DNA of 64,000 nucleotides, taken from NCBI GenBank assembly GCA_950097015.1, contig CATNEN010000024.1, forward strand, positions 682,001 to 746,000, written 5' to 3'. A program made the translations under genes and the position numbers. Numbering within the stretch: the stretch's first letter is position 1; the number at the start of each line of letters is the position of its first letter. The DNA comes from Macrostomum hystrix (taxonomy: Eukaryota; Platyhelminthes; Macrostomidae). The notes under the pieces were generated by a model. It worked only from the letters and a program-made list of their open reading frames with translations. It was not told where the DNA came from and made no database searches. Below, piece by piece: positions 1-10,270 of the stretch.

Positions 1-485
1 TGCATTCCTATATCTAGGGAACTGCCGCGCACTGCCCGATGCGTTAGTCCCCCATCCGTAAACTTTAGTCTCCTCCTAGTCTTTAATCTCTTTTTTTCTG
101 TCTTCCTCATCTTTCTAAATTTTCAAACGTTTCATTTCTCTCCGAGGACTTTGCACACAGGAGGAGCAAGCCAGAAAACATCCTTAAACTAAATTTTGAG
201 GTTAACTTATTAATAAATCTATCTTTTTTATTTCGGCTCCTGCAAAGCGGCGAGTGATTAAGTCTCGAAAAAAAATTAAAGAAACCCAACTGTTTCTTTG
301 ATAAAACGCCTTCATCGATCGTTTGCCAACTAGCTGTGATTCATTTCTCTATTTCTTGTCTGTTCCAATAAAATTCTCAAGTTTCAATTAAAAAAAGGCA
401 ACTAAAAGCTTCCAAAAGATTCCAAGCCTGCGTTTTTTGATTAGTTTGTGCTTGCCTAATTTACTTGACAAATAATTAAAAGCGA
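1..485. other. Upstream of the egl-like gene, no gene seen
   Basis: AT-rich sequence with no open frame that resembles a protein and no clear promoter motif. A short minus-strand frame at 107-289 has no recognisable content. Confidence 0.4.
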
Positions 486-582
486 ATGACAAGCTCGCCA
501 CAGCAGACACAACCGTCGCCGGTGCCAAAGTTGGCAGCCGTTACGCCTCTTGGCGGCGAGGGCGACCCAGCCGATGTCACTG
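486..582 (+). CDS. egl: egl-like exon 1
   Basis: ATG at 486 opens a Ser/Pro/Gln-rich leader of 32 residues. The donor is TG|GTGAGT with GT at 583. The exon ends with one base of a split Asp codon completed by AC at 2997. The frame continues into a 33-bp minisatellite beyond the donor, which is intron. An AAAAG precedes the ATG by a few bases and could be a leader trans-splice acceptor, but this is only a guess. Confidence 0.55.
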
Positions 583-3500
583 GTGAGTCGGCGAGCCGCC
601 AGACTGTTCTGGCCACAACTCTAACCTGGGATAGAGCGAGCACAATTTTACTCCCCTGTCACACAAACACTGAGGATGAAATTTTTCTATTTAAGCTGAC
701 ACCCAGGTTGAGATTTGTTGCATCTGAACACACATTGAGTGTGAGATTTGATGTGGCTAAACAGACACTGAGGGTGAGATTTGATGTGGCTAAACAGACA
801 CTGAGGGTGAGATTTGATGTGGCTAAACAGACACTGAGGGTGAGATTTGATGTGGCTAAACAGACACTGAGGGTGAGATTTGATGTGGCTAAACGGACAC
901 TGAGGGTGAGATTTGATGTGACTAAACAGACACTAAGGATAAGATTTGATGTGGCTAAACGGACACTGAGGGTGAGATTTGATGTGGCTAAACGGACACT
1001 GAGGGTGAGATTTCATGTGACTAAACAGACACTAAGGATAAGATTTGATGTGACTAAATGGACACTGAGGGTGAGATTTGATGCGTCTGAACAGACACTG
1101 AGGGTGAGATTTGATGCGTCTGAACAGACACTGAGGGTGAGATTTTTTGCATCTGAACAGACATTGAGTGTGAGATTTGATGTGGCTAAACAGACACTGA
1201 GGGTGAGATTTGATGTGGCTAAACGGACACTGAGGGTGAGATTTGATGTGACTAAACAGACACTAAGGATAAGATTTGATGTGGCTAAACGGACACTGAG
1301 GGTGAGATTTGATGTGTCCAAATACTTCACTGATATACCGCAGATTTGGCAAGTAGTCGATTTTTTGCTAACACGCAAATGTGTTACCAATGAAGCAACC
1401 AATTATGAAGAAAATTCCTTGGCGAAGTTTTCTTCAGCTATCGGCTTCGACAAAAAATTCTATCTAGATAATGATAAGCAAGGGAGGCAAAAATGGTAAA
1501 AGAAAGCATCGGACTGGCAAAGAGTTTAAAAAAATAAATTTAACCGTCATGAAGGGATTGTTATCATTTGACTGAAAGGCTGGACCTAGTTACGAACTTG
1601 TGTTACACGATGTTTCTGGAAAGCTAATTAACTCGAGTTATAGATAAGAAAGTTAAAGAGGCTAGCAGATCTTCGGAATCGCTAAGTAATTGGGGATGCA
1701 CCGGGACTGTTTTCTATTATTTGGTAAGATGGATTTCCGTAGTTTGTCAGTTTTCTCTAATGAGAACTTTTCATTTCTTAATGCGTCTATTCTAGAACTG
1801 AAAATCAAAGCATTTGTAAGGATAATTGGGGATTTACGTGCTTGTGCCATAGATTAGGGGGATAAGTGAGGATATTTGAGGACTCATCTGCTTCTCCCAA
1901 TGCTTTGGGCAGATAATTGAGGATGTTTGAGGACTCACCTGCTTCTCCCAATGCTTTAGGGGGATAATTGAGAATATTTGAGGACTCACCTGCTTCTCCC
2001 AATGCTTTGGGAAGATAATTGAGGATATTTGAGGACTCATCTGCTTCTCCCAATGCTTTGGGCAGATAATTGAGGATATTTGAGGACTCACCTGCTTCTC
2101 CCAATGCTTTGGGCAGATAATTGAGGATATTTGAGGACTCACCTGCTTCTCCCAATGCTTTAGGCAGATAATTGAGGATATTTGAGGACTCATCTGCTTC
2201 TCCCAATGCTTTGGGAAGATAATTGAGGATATTTGAGGACTCACCTGCTTCTCCCAATGCTTTGGGCAGATAATTGAGGATGTTTGAGGACTCACCTGCT
2301 TCTCCCAATGCTTTAGGGGGATAATTGAGAATATTTGAGGACTCACCTGCTTCTCCCAATGCTTTGGGAAGATAATTGAGGATATTTGAGGACTCACCTG
2401 CTTCTCCCAATGCTTTGGGCAGATAATTGAGGATATTTGAGGACTCACCTGCTTCTCCCAATGCTTTAGGCAGATAATTGAGGATATTTGAGGACTCACC
2501 TGATTCTCCCAATGCTTTAGGCAGATAATTGAGGATATTTGAGGACTCATCTGATTCTCCCAATGCTTTGGGCAGATAATTGAGGATATTTGAGGACTCA
2601 CCTGCTTCTCCCAATGCTTTGGGCAGATAATTGAGGATATTTGAGGACTCACCTGCTTCTCCCAATGCTTTAGGCAGATAATTGAGGATATTTGAGGACT
2701 CACCTGCTTCTCCCAATGCTTTAGGCAGATAATTGAGGATATTTGAGGACTCATCTGATTCTCCCAATGCTTTGGGGGGATGACTGAGGATTTTTAGGGA
2801 CTCAAATACGTATCCTAAGGATCAGGGTATTAATAGGGATATCCGGAATTGATCTGCTTATCCCAATAATAAGTGAGATGACCGATGATATTTACGCTCG
2901 TAGAATCTCTAGAATTCCTCAGTTTATTGAAGGAATCAGTGAAGAAAGCTGCAATTATGACGTCATTAGTCTGCCGCATCTAAAATGCCGTTGCAGACGC
3001 CAAGTCGTGCTTATCCTATTTAAAATCGCGCGAGGTTTTCCTCTACAAAATGATGGGCGACCCGGCGCACCGTTCTATGCTCTACTTCCTGGAGGTGCTG
3101 ATGAATGTCGACTCGCCAGAGGGTGTCAGGCTGACGGCATTGTCGCAGCATTTCCACAGTAGGCACTTTACTCAGGACATGCGAGATGCCGTCGCATCGT
3201 CCGGCGGTTTGAAGCCGTTCCTACAGAAATATCCCTCACTGTTCCGCGTCAATGGCGAGTCTGTCTCCGCTGTGAGTCTTGACGGCGGCGGCGGCGGCAT
3301 TCAAGGCGCTCTGTCGAATATCAGCGATTCGGCTTCAACTTCAGCTGCGCCAACCCCGGCCAGTCAGACAAACTCCGCAGCCGCAGCCGCCGCGGCACAG
3401 GCTGCCGCAGCTGCAGCCGCAGCGGCCGCTTCTGTTAGCCGTTCGTCGCAGCATCATCACAACGGCGGCCGGCGAGATTCCATCGGTTCCAACAACTCCG

Positions 3501-3800
3501 GCAGGTCTGGCTCCGATGCAGCCGCGGCCGCTTTTCATTCTGTAGGCTGCGCCGATCCGCTGGACTTTGCTCGCGAAACGGAAGCCGTCAGATTCTTCCA
3601 GACCCGGCTCAGCCGTCGGGAGGATCGCTGGGTGCCAATCAAAAGTCTGGCCGGCCATCTCAGTCAGGCTCCGCCGGAGATTCGAGCCGTGGTTGGCCCG
3701 CAGGCTGAGTTCGCCCGCTTCCTGGCTAGGCACAGGCATGTGTTTGAGATTCAGGGCGAGCTGGTTGGCCTAAGGGACACGTTCGCAGCTCAGTGTTTGA

Positions 3801-3836
<36 letters not shown>

Positions 3837-6728
3837 GCTCTCAGAGGCACCATCAGCAGCAGCAGCAGCAGCAGCAGTTGCAATCTAAATCTAGAGGCGG
3901 AGGCGGAATCGGAGGCGGGCTTCATCATTCTCAGTCGGCTCGCATGGCTCGGCCTAAGAGTCTGGTGATGCCCAGCTGCTCTGGAGATCAGCGCAGCTCA
4001 GGTTTGTTGTCTGTTTTTTAATCATTTTTGCTTCTGACTTCTCACCGAGAGGTCAGGCGTTCGAATCCCAGCCCAAGGACGAACCATCGGCGTCCTTTAG
4101 TTCATACATTTAAGTCCCTAGTGCTTCAGCTCTCTCAGCTTTAAAATGGGTACCAGCAAGAAACTTTAGTTAGAAACTTTGGGTGTGTGTTCGTAGCGGA
4201 CTAAGCAGTTTTTACTCAACCTTTTTACTGTGAGGCGGGAATACTCGAAAAAACAATCTTAAAATGAGAACTCAAGATCCCAAAATATTAAGTCAGAATC
4301 CCAAAATTAAACTCAGGAAGCCTTCGTTTAAACACAGCACCATTTAACTAAAACTCAGAATTCCTAAGTCATGACTCAGAATTCCTAAATCATGACTCAG
4401 AATTCCTAAATCATGACTCAGAATTCCTAAATCATGACTCAGAATTCCTAAATCATGACTCAGAATTCATAAATCATGACTCAGAATTCCGAAATCATGA
4501 CTCTGAATTCCTAAATCATGACTCAGAATTCCTAAATCATGACTCAGAATTCCTAAGTCATGACTCAGAATTCCTAAGTCATGACTCAGAATTCCTAAAT
4601 CATGACTCAGAATTCCTAAATCATGACTCAGAATTCATAATATTTGTGCTCGGGATCACAAAATCAAAGTTATAAGATGGCCATTCACGCGCAGGCAAAT
4701 CCTTGCCTACAACGCCAACTTCAACTGGAGGCGGCAGCGCCAGCGGCGGCCTGTCGAGCGTCGTCGGCGGCGTCAGCGGCGGTCCCGTCAGCATGACAGC
4801 TGCCGAGTACAAGACTGTGATGTTTCTGCGCAAAGTATTGGAGCGTAAGGGCGGCCTGCTCTCAATCCCGCAGCTATTCTCCGTGCTATCCAGGTGTGTG
4901 AAGGCTAGCCTAATAAGGGGCGCTTATCTGGCTCCGGTATTATGCGCAAGCGGCTCTCTACAAGAAATCAGAAACAAAAAGAGCCGGGCCTCTAGGGCGC
5001 GCCCCGCGAATAAACAATGGGAAATTGTTAAGGGCCAAGTAAAGATCACGTGGGATCTAGATTTCAGTTTGGTAGGTATTGGCCTATTTTGCCGTCTCTC
5101 TGATCCGCTTCTGCCACAGTGTAAGGCCTGGCATTCCTGCGTTCCTCTCTCTCTCTGTCTACCTTCCTCTCGAAGCTGCACAGTTCGGTTACCTATAGTA
5201 GTGTGACTATAGCAGACATTCCTTTTTCGGAGTGGAAGGGTAAATGTCGCCTGCACTTTTTCTCTCGCCTGAGGATGAATCAAAGAATACCAGAGGGCTC
5301 TTTTCCTCGGAAAATGCGGAGCGGAGCGGAGAGGGCGGAGCGGAGCGGAGAGGGCGGAGCGGAGCGGAGAGGGCGGAGCGGAGCGGAGAGGGCGGAGCGG
5401 AGCGGAGAGGGCGGAGCGGAGCGGAGAGGGCGGAGCGGAGCGGAGAGGGCGGAGCGGAGCGGAGAGGGCGGAGCGGAGCGGAGAGGGCGGAGCGGAGCGG
5501 AGAGGGCGGAGCGGAGCGGAGAGGGCGGAGCGGAGCGGAGAGGGCGGAGCGGAGCGGAGAGGGCGGAGCGGAGCGGAGAGGGCGGAGCGGAGCGGAGAGG
5601 GCGGAGCGGAGCGGAGAGGGCGGAGCGGAGAGGGCGGAGCGGAGCGGAGCGGAGAGGGCGGAGCGGAGAGGGCGGAGCGGAGCGGAGAGGGCGGAGTGGA
5701 GCGGAGAGGGCGGAGCTGGCATCTGTCACTCTCTGTCTGTCACCCAATCAGATCGGGCGAAGGCGCTGAGCAGGCGCGCAACCTGATTGGCTGGACGCAG
5801 ATCGAGCTGGAGGAATTCCTGCGCAAGCAGTCTCTATTCTTCGACATTCATCCGGCAGACGGCTCGGTGTCCTGCAGGCGCGCCCAGAAGCTCAACATTA
5901 TCATCACGGGCGGCCGGCGGTCCAACCGCGACGGAAAGTCGGGCGGCTCGTCGATCAGCGACCAAACTGCGCCAAGGACGTTGACCAATCGTCGGGGCAG
6001 GGTGTTCCACTGCGCCCGCCTGTGGGGCATTATTGACCTTGGCCGGCACGAGCACGTGTTCTTTGATAAGTCAATATTTAAACACGTTGACGATCTGCAA
6101 AAGCATTTCAAGGTAAATTCATCGCAGATTATTTTTCTCAGTTCTAAATCCCAAGTTTCTAATGACTATCATTAACTAATCGCGTCTGCAGGTGAACGAA
6201 GTTCTCTACTTCAACGCTATTCTGGCGCCGAAGGAAAGTCGCGCCAAATGGCGCGCCACCCAGGTTTGGAAGGAGGCCGACCGGGCCGTCATGGAGCGCC
6301 TGTCCGGCGGCGCTCTGGCAGCCGCGGCGGCAGCAGCTGCTGGCAAAAGTCCCCTGGGCCTGGAGCCCTGCCTTGAGTTGGCCGACGATATAAAATTCCT
6401 GTCCGACATTGACGAGACCGAGCTCCGTCGCGTCCTGCAGGACGATGTCGACAGCCGGACCAGCAGCTCGGTGCCCTCGCCGGTGCTAACTCCGGACCTG
6501 TCCGATGGAAAAGATGATCTGCCTAGTGCTCAGCAGCAGCAGCAGTTTCCGTCTTCGCTGCTTCCGGCCTCAGCCGGTGCGGGCGGCGGCGGCGGCATCT
6601 GCGCCCGTTGTCAGGCGCCAACCACGCCGGCTACCGCCAACGGCGGTCGCAAGTTGATGATCTCCATGGCAACGCAGACGCTAAGCACGGGAGAAATTAT
6701 GGCTACTCATATATTTCACGATCCGTAG
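486..6728 (+). CDS. egl: Egalitarian-like adaptor protein, 5 exons, 729 codons
   Basis: Joining 486-582, 2997-4001, 4695-4895, 5763-6112 and 6192-6728 gives one open frame of 2190 bases ending in TAG; every join keeps phase. The protein has three similar winged-helix-like segments: about residues 60-125 (MLYFLEVL ... FLQKYPSLFRVNGE), 222-290 (AVRFFQTRL ... FLARHRHVFEIQGELV) and 404-465 (VMFLRKVLERKGG ... FLRKQSLFFDI), separated by Ala, Gly, His and Gln runs. A conserved-looking block at about 514-585 (RLWGIIDLGRHEHVFFDKS, then LAPKESRAKWRATQVWKEA) follows. A TQT motif near 711-714 resembles a dynein light chain LC8 site. Three such N-terminal repeats are the layout of Egalitarian, which links localising mRNAs to Bicaudal-D and dynein in the cytoplasm. 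The DEDD 3'-5' exonuclease domain of Egalitarian is not seen. Family assignment is by pattern memory only; the splice model is well supported. Confidence 0.55.
708..1320. repeat. 33-bp minisatellite in egl-like intron 1
   Basis: About 18 copies of a 33-bp unit whose core is gatgtggctaaacagacac, with copy-specific substitutions (aacgg, gcgtctg). Because 33 is a multiple of three it stays open in several frames and prolongs the exon 1 frame artificially. Confidence 0.9.
1321..1855. other. Intronic sequence between two arrays
   Basis: Unique AT-rich intron sequence between the 33-bp and 51-bp arrays. No exon with matching splice phase was found. Confidence 0.4.
1856..2815. repeat. 51-bp minisatellite in egl-like intron 1
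   Basis: About 18 copies of a 51-bp unit containing cttctcccaatgctttggg and gataattgaggatatttg. Variants alternate between gggcagat, gggaagat and agggggat. Being a multiple of three, it yields long minus-strand frames with the 17-residue period AGESSNILNYLPKALGE; no evidence that they are translated. Confidence 0.9.
2997..4001 (+). CDS. egl: egl-like exon 2, first two winged-helix-like repeats
   Basis: Acceptor TTGCAG ends at 2996; the frame is open from there through KSCLSYLKSREVFLYK and into repeat 1. Repeat 2 lies at about 3565-3770. Between them are Ala-rich tracts (about 3375-3430 and 3520-3535), a His/Arg/Ser-rich linker, and after repeat 2 a Gly run (about 3803-3832) and a Gln run (about 3855-3880). 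Donor CAG|GTTTGT with GT at 4002; the exon ends in phase 1. Confidence 0.65.
4039..4200 (+). mobile_element. tRNA-derived SINE fragment in egl-like intron 2
   Basis: A polymerase III B-box-like motif (GCGTTCGAATCCC, about 4058-4070) is followed about 80 bases later by AAAATGGGTACCAG, a pairing common in tRNA-derived SINE tails. No matching A box was identified, so it is probably 5'-truncated. Confidence 0.4.
4340..4640. repeat. 21-bp minisatellite in egl-like intron 2
   Basis: About 14 copies of a 21-bp unit containing catgactcagaattccta. Each unit carries TGACTCA, the AP-1/TRE core. It ends about 55 bases before exon 3. Confidence 0.9.
4695..4895 (+). CDS. egl: egl-like exon 3, first half of the third repeat
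   Basis: Acceptor GCGCAG ends at 4694 and the two leading bases complete a Gly codon. A Gly/Ser/Thr linker is followed by AEYKTVMFLRKVLERKGG and IPQLFSVLSR. Three overlapping GT donors exist at 4894, 4896 and 4898. Only ending at 4895 (donor GTGTGA) joins exon 4 in frame, and it then gives the same spacing between the LS pair and the next RxxxG as in repeat 2, so this donor was chosen. Confidence 0.55.
5316..5718. repeat. 19-bp GC-rich purine array in egl-like intron 3
   Basis: About 21 copies of gagcggagagggcggagcg (19 bp) with a few irregular units near the 3' end. Each carries GGGCGG. It ends about 45 bases before the acceptor of exon 4. Confidence 0.9.
5763..6112 (+). CDS. egl: egl-like exon 4, end of third repeat and start of conserved block
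   Basis: Acceptor CGAAG ends at 5762, close behind a GC-rich 19-bp array. The exon encodes RNLIGWTQIELEEFLRKQ, a basic linker, then RVFHCARLWGIIDLGRHEHV and the KHFK end. Donor AAG|GTAAAT with GT at 6113; phase 0. The alternative AG at 5773 would put the next base out of frame with exon 3. Confidence 0.6.
6192..6728 (+). CDS. egl: egl-like exon 5 and stop
   Basis: Acceptor CTGCAG ends at 6191. The 79-base intron is the shortest in the gene. The exon encodes VNEVLYFNAILAPKESRAKW, an Ala run, an acidic stretch (DDIKFLSDIDETELRR), Gln and Gly runs, a CxxC pair (ICARCQAP) and the final ATQTL ... MATHIFHDP before TAG at 6726-6728. A GT inside the stop context (6725-6726, GTAGAT) could be a weak donor if the true gene continues, but no matching downstream exon was found. 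Confidence 0.6.
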   Translation: MNEVLYFNAILAPKESRAKWRATQVWKEADRAVMERLSGGALAAAAAAAAGKSPLGLEPCLELADDIKFLSDIDETELRRVLQDDVDSRTSSSVPSPVLTPDLSDGKDDLPSAQQQQQFPSSLLPASAGAGGGGGICARCQAPTTPATANGGRKLMISMATQTLSTGEIMATHIFHDP

Positions 6729-8569
6729 ATTTGATGCCCTGGCTTTGTTATAATGGTAAATAAATTTCCGGATTTCAGCTTTCGGTATAACAAAGATAAT
6801 AGCAAACTGGCTTTAAAATCTGCTTTTTTATAACAATATAGCAGTAACTACAGCGGATTATTTCTTTCTATTCGTTTAATATAACGCTCTTGTTTTTATA
6901 TAATTCCTCATTTTATCAGCTATCAGTTTAGTCTGTTGCTTTTTTGTACTTTTTGTGTGTACCTTTAACTTAAAAAAAACTTTATTTTGCTGCAAAGTTC
7001 TCCTCCACACATGAATCTACTTTAAGCACAGTCTTCTGTTATTTATGTTAACTTTCATTATGGAAAGTTATTCATTTAAATTTTCTAAATCGTTTTAAAT
7101 TTACAAATTAGTTTCTTCTCTAATGCACATATTGTTTTAGTAATGTAATACTATTAAATATATATTTGTACAATGTATTATTTATAAATTAAATGATCTT
7201 GTTGTCTCGCCTGCATGATATTCATTATTTCTTGGTGTTTTTTTACCTTTGTTTTGTTGTTTTTCAACCAACGGATTTTTAAGGCCGATTTTAAACTAAA
7301 AAATGTCATATCATATTTTGAATATGTGCAATGAGACCATGGTTCTTTTTTGCAAGCCTTTACTGAACAACTAAGTTATAAATTACTATTAGCCTTACAT
7401 TTTGAAATCCCAGCTTACCTTTCAGCAGCTTACAATGTTATTAAATTGTTTAAATAATTGATTGATTTAGCTGTGTTTTGACAGCATTTTCATGTTCACA
7501 TGTAACAGCTGCATATGTACATATGTTACTACTGTCGCATATACTACTGCACACTATTCGCGCTTTCTTACTTACACTCTTCCCTTCAGCTTGACCAGAA
7601 ACATATGTTACTACTCTCTGTGGTTCAAGAATGCCTTTTTATTATCGATAAATGAAAAACTTATTTTAGAAGACAAGAAAGTAGGTTTGGCCATAGAATT
7701 ATCTCATTGCTGTTGGCTATTTTATATAGCGAAAAATCCAGTGATTCCCGTTACGCACTACTGCCACAGTTTACTCAGTAGTGTCATAAGTAGAGTGTTC
7801 ATCTTAAATTTAATCTCTTATCTCTGTGCTTGTTTGATTAACTTTTTTCATGTTTGTAATTTTATACACTGCTGCCTACTATTCTAAGTAGTGTAAACTG
7901 CCCACCACAATCAAAACTATGCTCTGATCTCGCCAAAAAATAACTTTTTGCAACCCTCTCTTCTGAACACTTTTGCACAAATGTTTGTTCATAATCGTCA
8001 TGGTTTTAGGGAACGTAAATCGTATTCATTTATTTTATTTTACATGAGAGCTCCTTGTTATTTAGTTGTTTATCAAACGGAATTCGTTAATCTGCTGATT
8101 GCCATTGTCCTGTAATTTCAATGTCGATCTTTTGTTGCAATAATCTGAGCTAGAGTTAAAAACAAAGTTTTATCACAATTCTTCTTTTAATCACGGATCT
8201 GCTTCCATTTGCTGTTTTTTTTGCACTTTTATCGTTATTGCAGTTTTTTCTGAGTAGCTTTTCGGCCACACATATGTCTGAAAGAAAGTAACCTTCTTAT
8301 TTTCGGCTTCGGAACAATGCAATAAATATATTTGATTGTGTGTTAGTGTATCAGATATTTACTACTTACTGCAAGTAGTTTGTACGCTTCATTTCTAAGC
8401 GCAGAGTGTGCAAGTGCGCTGGTTCAAATAAATACGTTTTTTGCCAAATTTCTCGAAACTTGAGTCAATATACACTGCCTCAAGGCAGGAAACGATTGTG
8501 CTCATTTCTTTAATTTAATTTATCTCCCACACAAACACTACCAGGTCTGCTAACAACACAGATCCTAAG
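6729..8569. other. AT-rich 3' UTR and intergenic sequence
   Basis: After the egl-like stop the base composition drops sharply. The only sizeable frame (7492-7887, plus) has no recognisable domain and no GC-rich exon character. Several AATAAA-like hexamers occur, for example near 8321. No exonuclease-type exon is visible here. Confidence 0.4.
6759..6764 (+). promoter_or_regulatory. Possible polyadenylation signal of the egl-like gene
   Basis: AATAAA lies 31 bases after the TAG stop in a sharply AT-rich stretch. It supports a gene end here. The AT-rich sequence that follows contains many similar hexamers, so the true end could be further on. Confidence 0.35.
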
Positions 8570-9190
8570 TGAATCAATCGACATCCCAGATCCTCAGATG
8601 ACTCAATCGACATCCCAGATCCTGAGATGACTCAATCGACATCCCAGATCCTGAGATGACTCAATCGACATCCCAGATCCTCAGATGACTCAATCGACAT
8701 CCCAGATCCTGAGATGACTCAATCGACATCCCAGATCCTCAGATGACTCAATCGACATCCCAGATCCTGAGATGACTCAATCGACATCCCAGATCCTCAG
8801 ATGACTCAACCAAAATCCCAGATCCTCAGATGACTCAGTCGACATCCCAGATCCTCAGATGACTCAATCGACATCCCAGATCCTCAGATGACTCAGTCGA
8901 CATGCCAGATCCTCAGATGACTCAATCGACATCTCAGATCCTTAAGATGACTCAACCAAAATCCCAGATCCTCAGATGACTCAGTCGACATCCTAGATCC
9001 TCAGATGACTCAACCAAAATCCCAGATCCTCAGATGACTCAATCGACATCCCAGATCCTCAGATGACTCAATCGACATCCCAGATCCTGAGATGACTCAA
9101 TCGACATCCCAGATCCTCAGATGACTCAACCAAAATCCCAGATCCTCAGATGACTCAATCGACATCCCAGATCCTAAGATGACCTTTTTG
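8570..9190. repeat. 29-bp intergenic minisatellite
   Basis: About 21 copies of a 29-bp unit including gatgactcaatcgacatcc; a variant unit has accaaaatcc. Nearly every copy carries TGACTCA. Confidence 0.9.
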
Positions 9191-10270
9191 ATTCAATTAA
9201 TATTCGAGATGCTGCAGCAGCTGGATGCAGAACTTGTCAGTTTAGTGCTTTTATTTCTGAGTTCAAAAGCTCTGTGTTGATCCTCTTTATCGCCGAGAAG
9301 AAGGGATAATGTATCTTAACTCCCACAATCCCTTGGGATCGGGTAGTAGAAGGATTTAGCGCTAGATGTAGATAAGCTCGAGGTCCGTCGTCTTAGAGGC
9401 GTTTTAGACACGGCTGGTTCATCCTTCTCCTGTCTTTGCACTTTTTAAGGCTCAAGCTATACTTGCCACAATCAGGACTTGTTTCTCCTACCTCTAGCCC
9501 CACTCCTCTCTGATCCCATCTCTCTGTCTGTGCTCCTCGAGCTGCTCATCCTCACAGAACCGCCTCCCACGCGTCCCAGTGTGTGTGTTGAGTAGGCCTT
9601 CTCCTTGTCTTCTTTTTGCTTGGGTCTCACTCCAGCTAGGAAAACTATCTTTGCAACTAATATTTGGATTGAAACAAATCAACAGGTTCTCGATACATAT
9701 TTAAGAATTCTAGAGTTCTTATGCCAATGGATTATTCATTCCGCGAGCCGAACTCGGAAAAAGGTTGCAAGGATTAATTGCGAGACGAAAGAGAAGGACG
9801 AAAATTGGCAGGGAAGGAGGGGAGAAATATGCCAAGCGAGGCAGGTCTGTAGACCCTAGCTCAGCCTTGAGTAGGTGAGAGCAGCCTTGAGAGCTGAGAC
9901 TGACAGAGAAGACCTCTTCGAAAAATGGGTCGGAGAGAGAGAAGGGAAGGGGAGCGGAGGATGTGGCCAGGCTGCCAAGGTTCGGGGAAGGTCCCTCTTT
10001 ATCCGGGCGGGCCAATGACATTGTCGAGAGGCGAGCGCTGAGGGCGGAGCCTCTCTGCATTGCCCGGAGGGGATTTCGGGTGAGACCCGAGAGACAGACA
10101 GACAGAAAGACAGCGAAGTGGGAAAAATATGCAGGGGAAGGTGCGGAACGGAGTGGGATGCTGGGCGGGCGGGGCGCCGTATTACATCTCAACGCGGCTC
10201 GCTAAATCAGTTTCGAAGGCCGAGCCCTGAAATAAAAATCAAGCCAGCAAAGATTTCCACACCGCCAGCA
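9191..10270. other. Upstream region of the FBXL16-like gene
   Basis: Unique sequence that becomes GC- and purine-rich from about 9920. Tandem GC boxes (GGGCGGGCGGGGC) occur at 10163-10175, about 100 bases before the start codon, so this is a candidate promoter or 5' UTR. No upstream exon could be placed. A CCGCCAG ending four bases before the first base of CAATGG could be a leader trans-splice acceptor; that is speculative. Confidence 0.3.

Noticed and set aside
2878-3162. Plus-strand ORF starting at 2878 as a separate start of the egl-like gene
   Set aside because: It is out of frame with the repeat-1 sequence; the splice acceptor at 2996 joins exon 1 in phase instead.
7492-7887. Plus-strand ORF downstream of the egl-like gene
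   Set aside because: AT-rich, Cys/Phe/Leu-rich random-looking translation without domains, within probable 3' UTR.
8570-9190. CRISPR array
   Set aside because: Units are head-to-tail with no spacers, and the window is plainly eukaryotic; the same holds for all other arrays.
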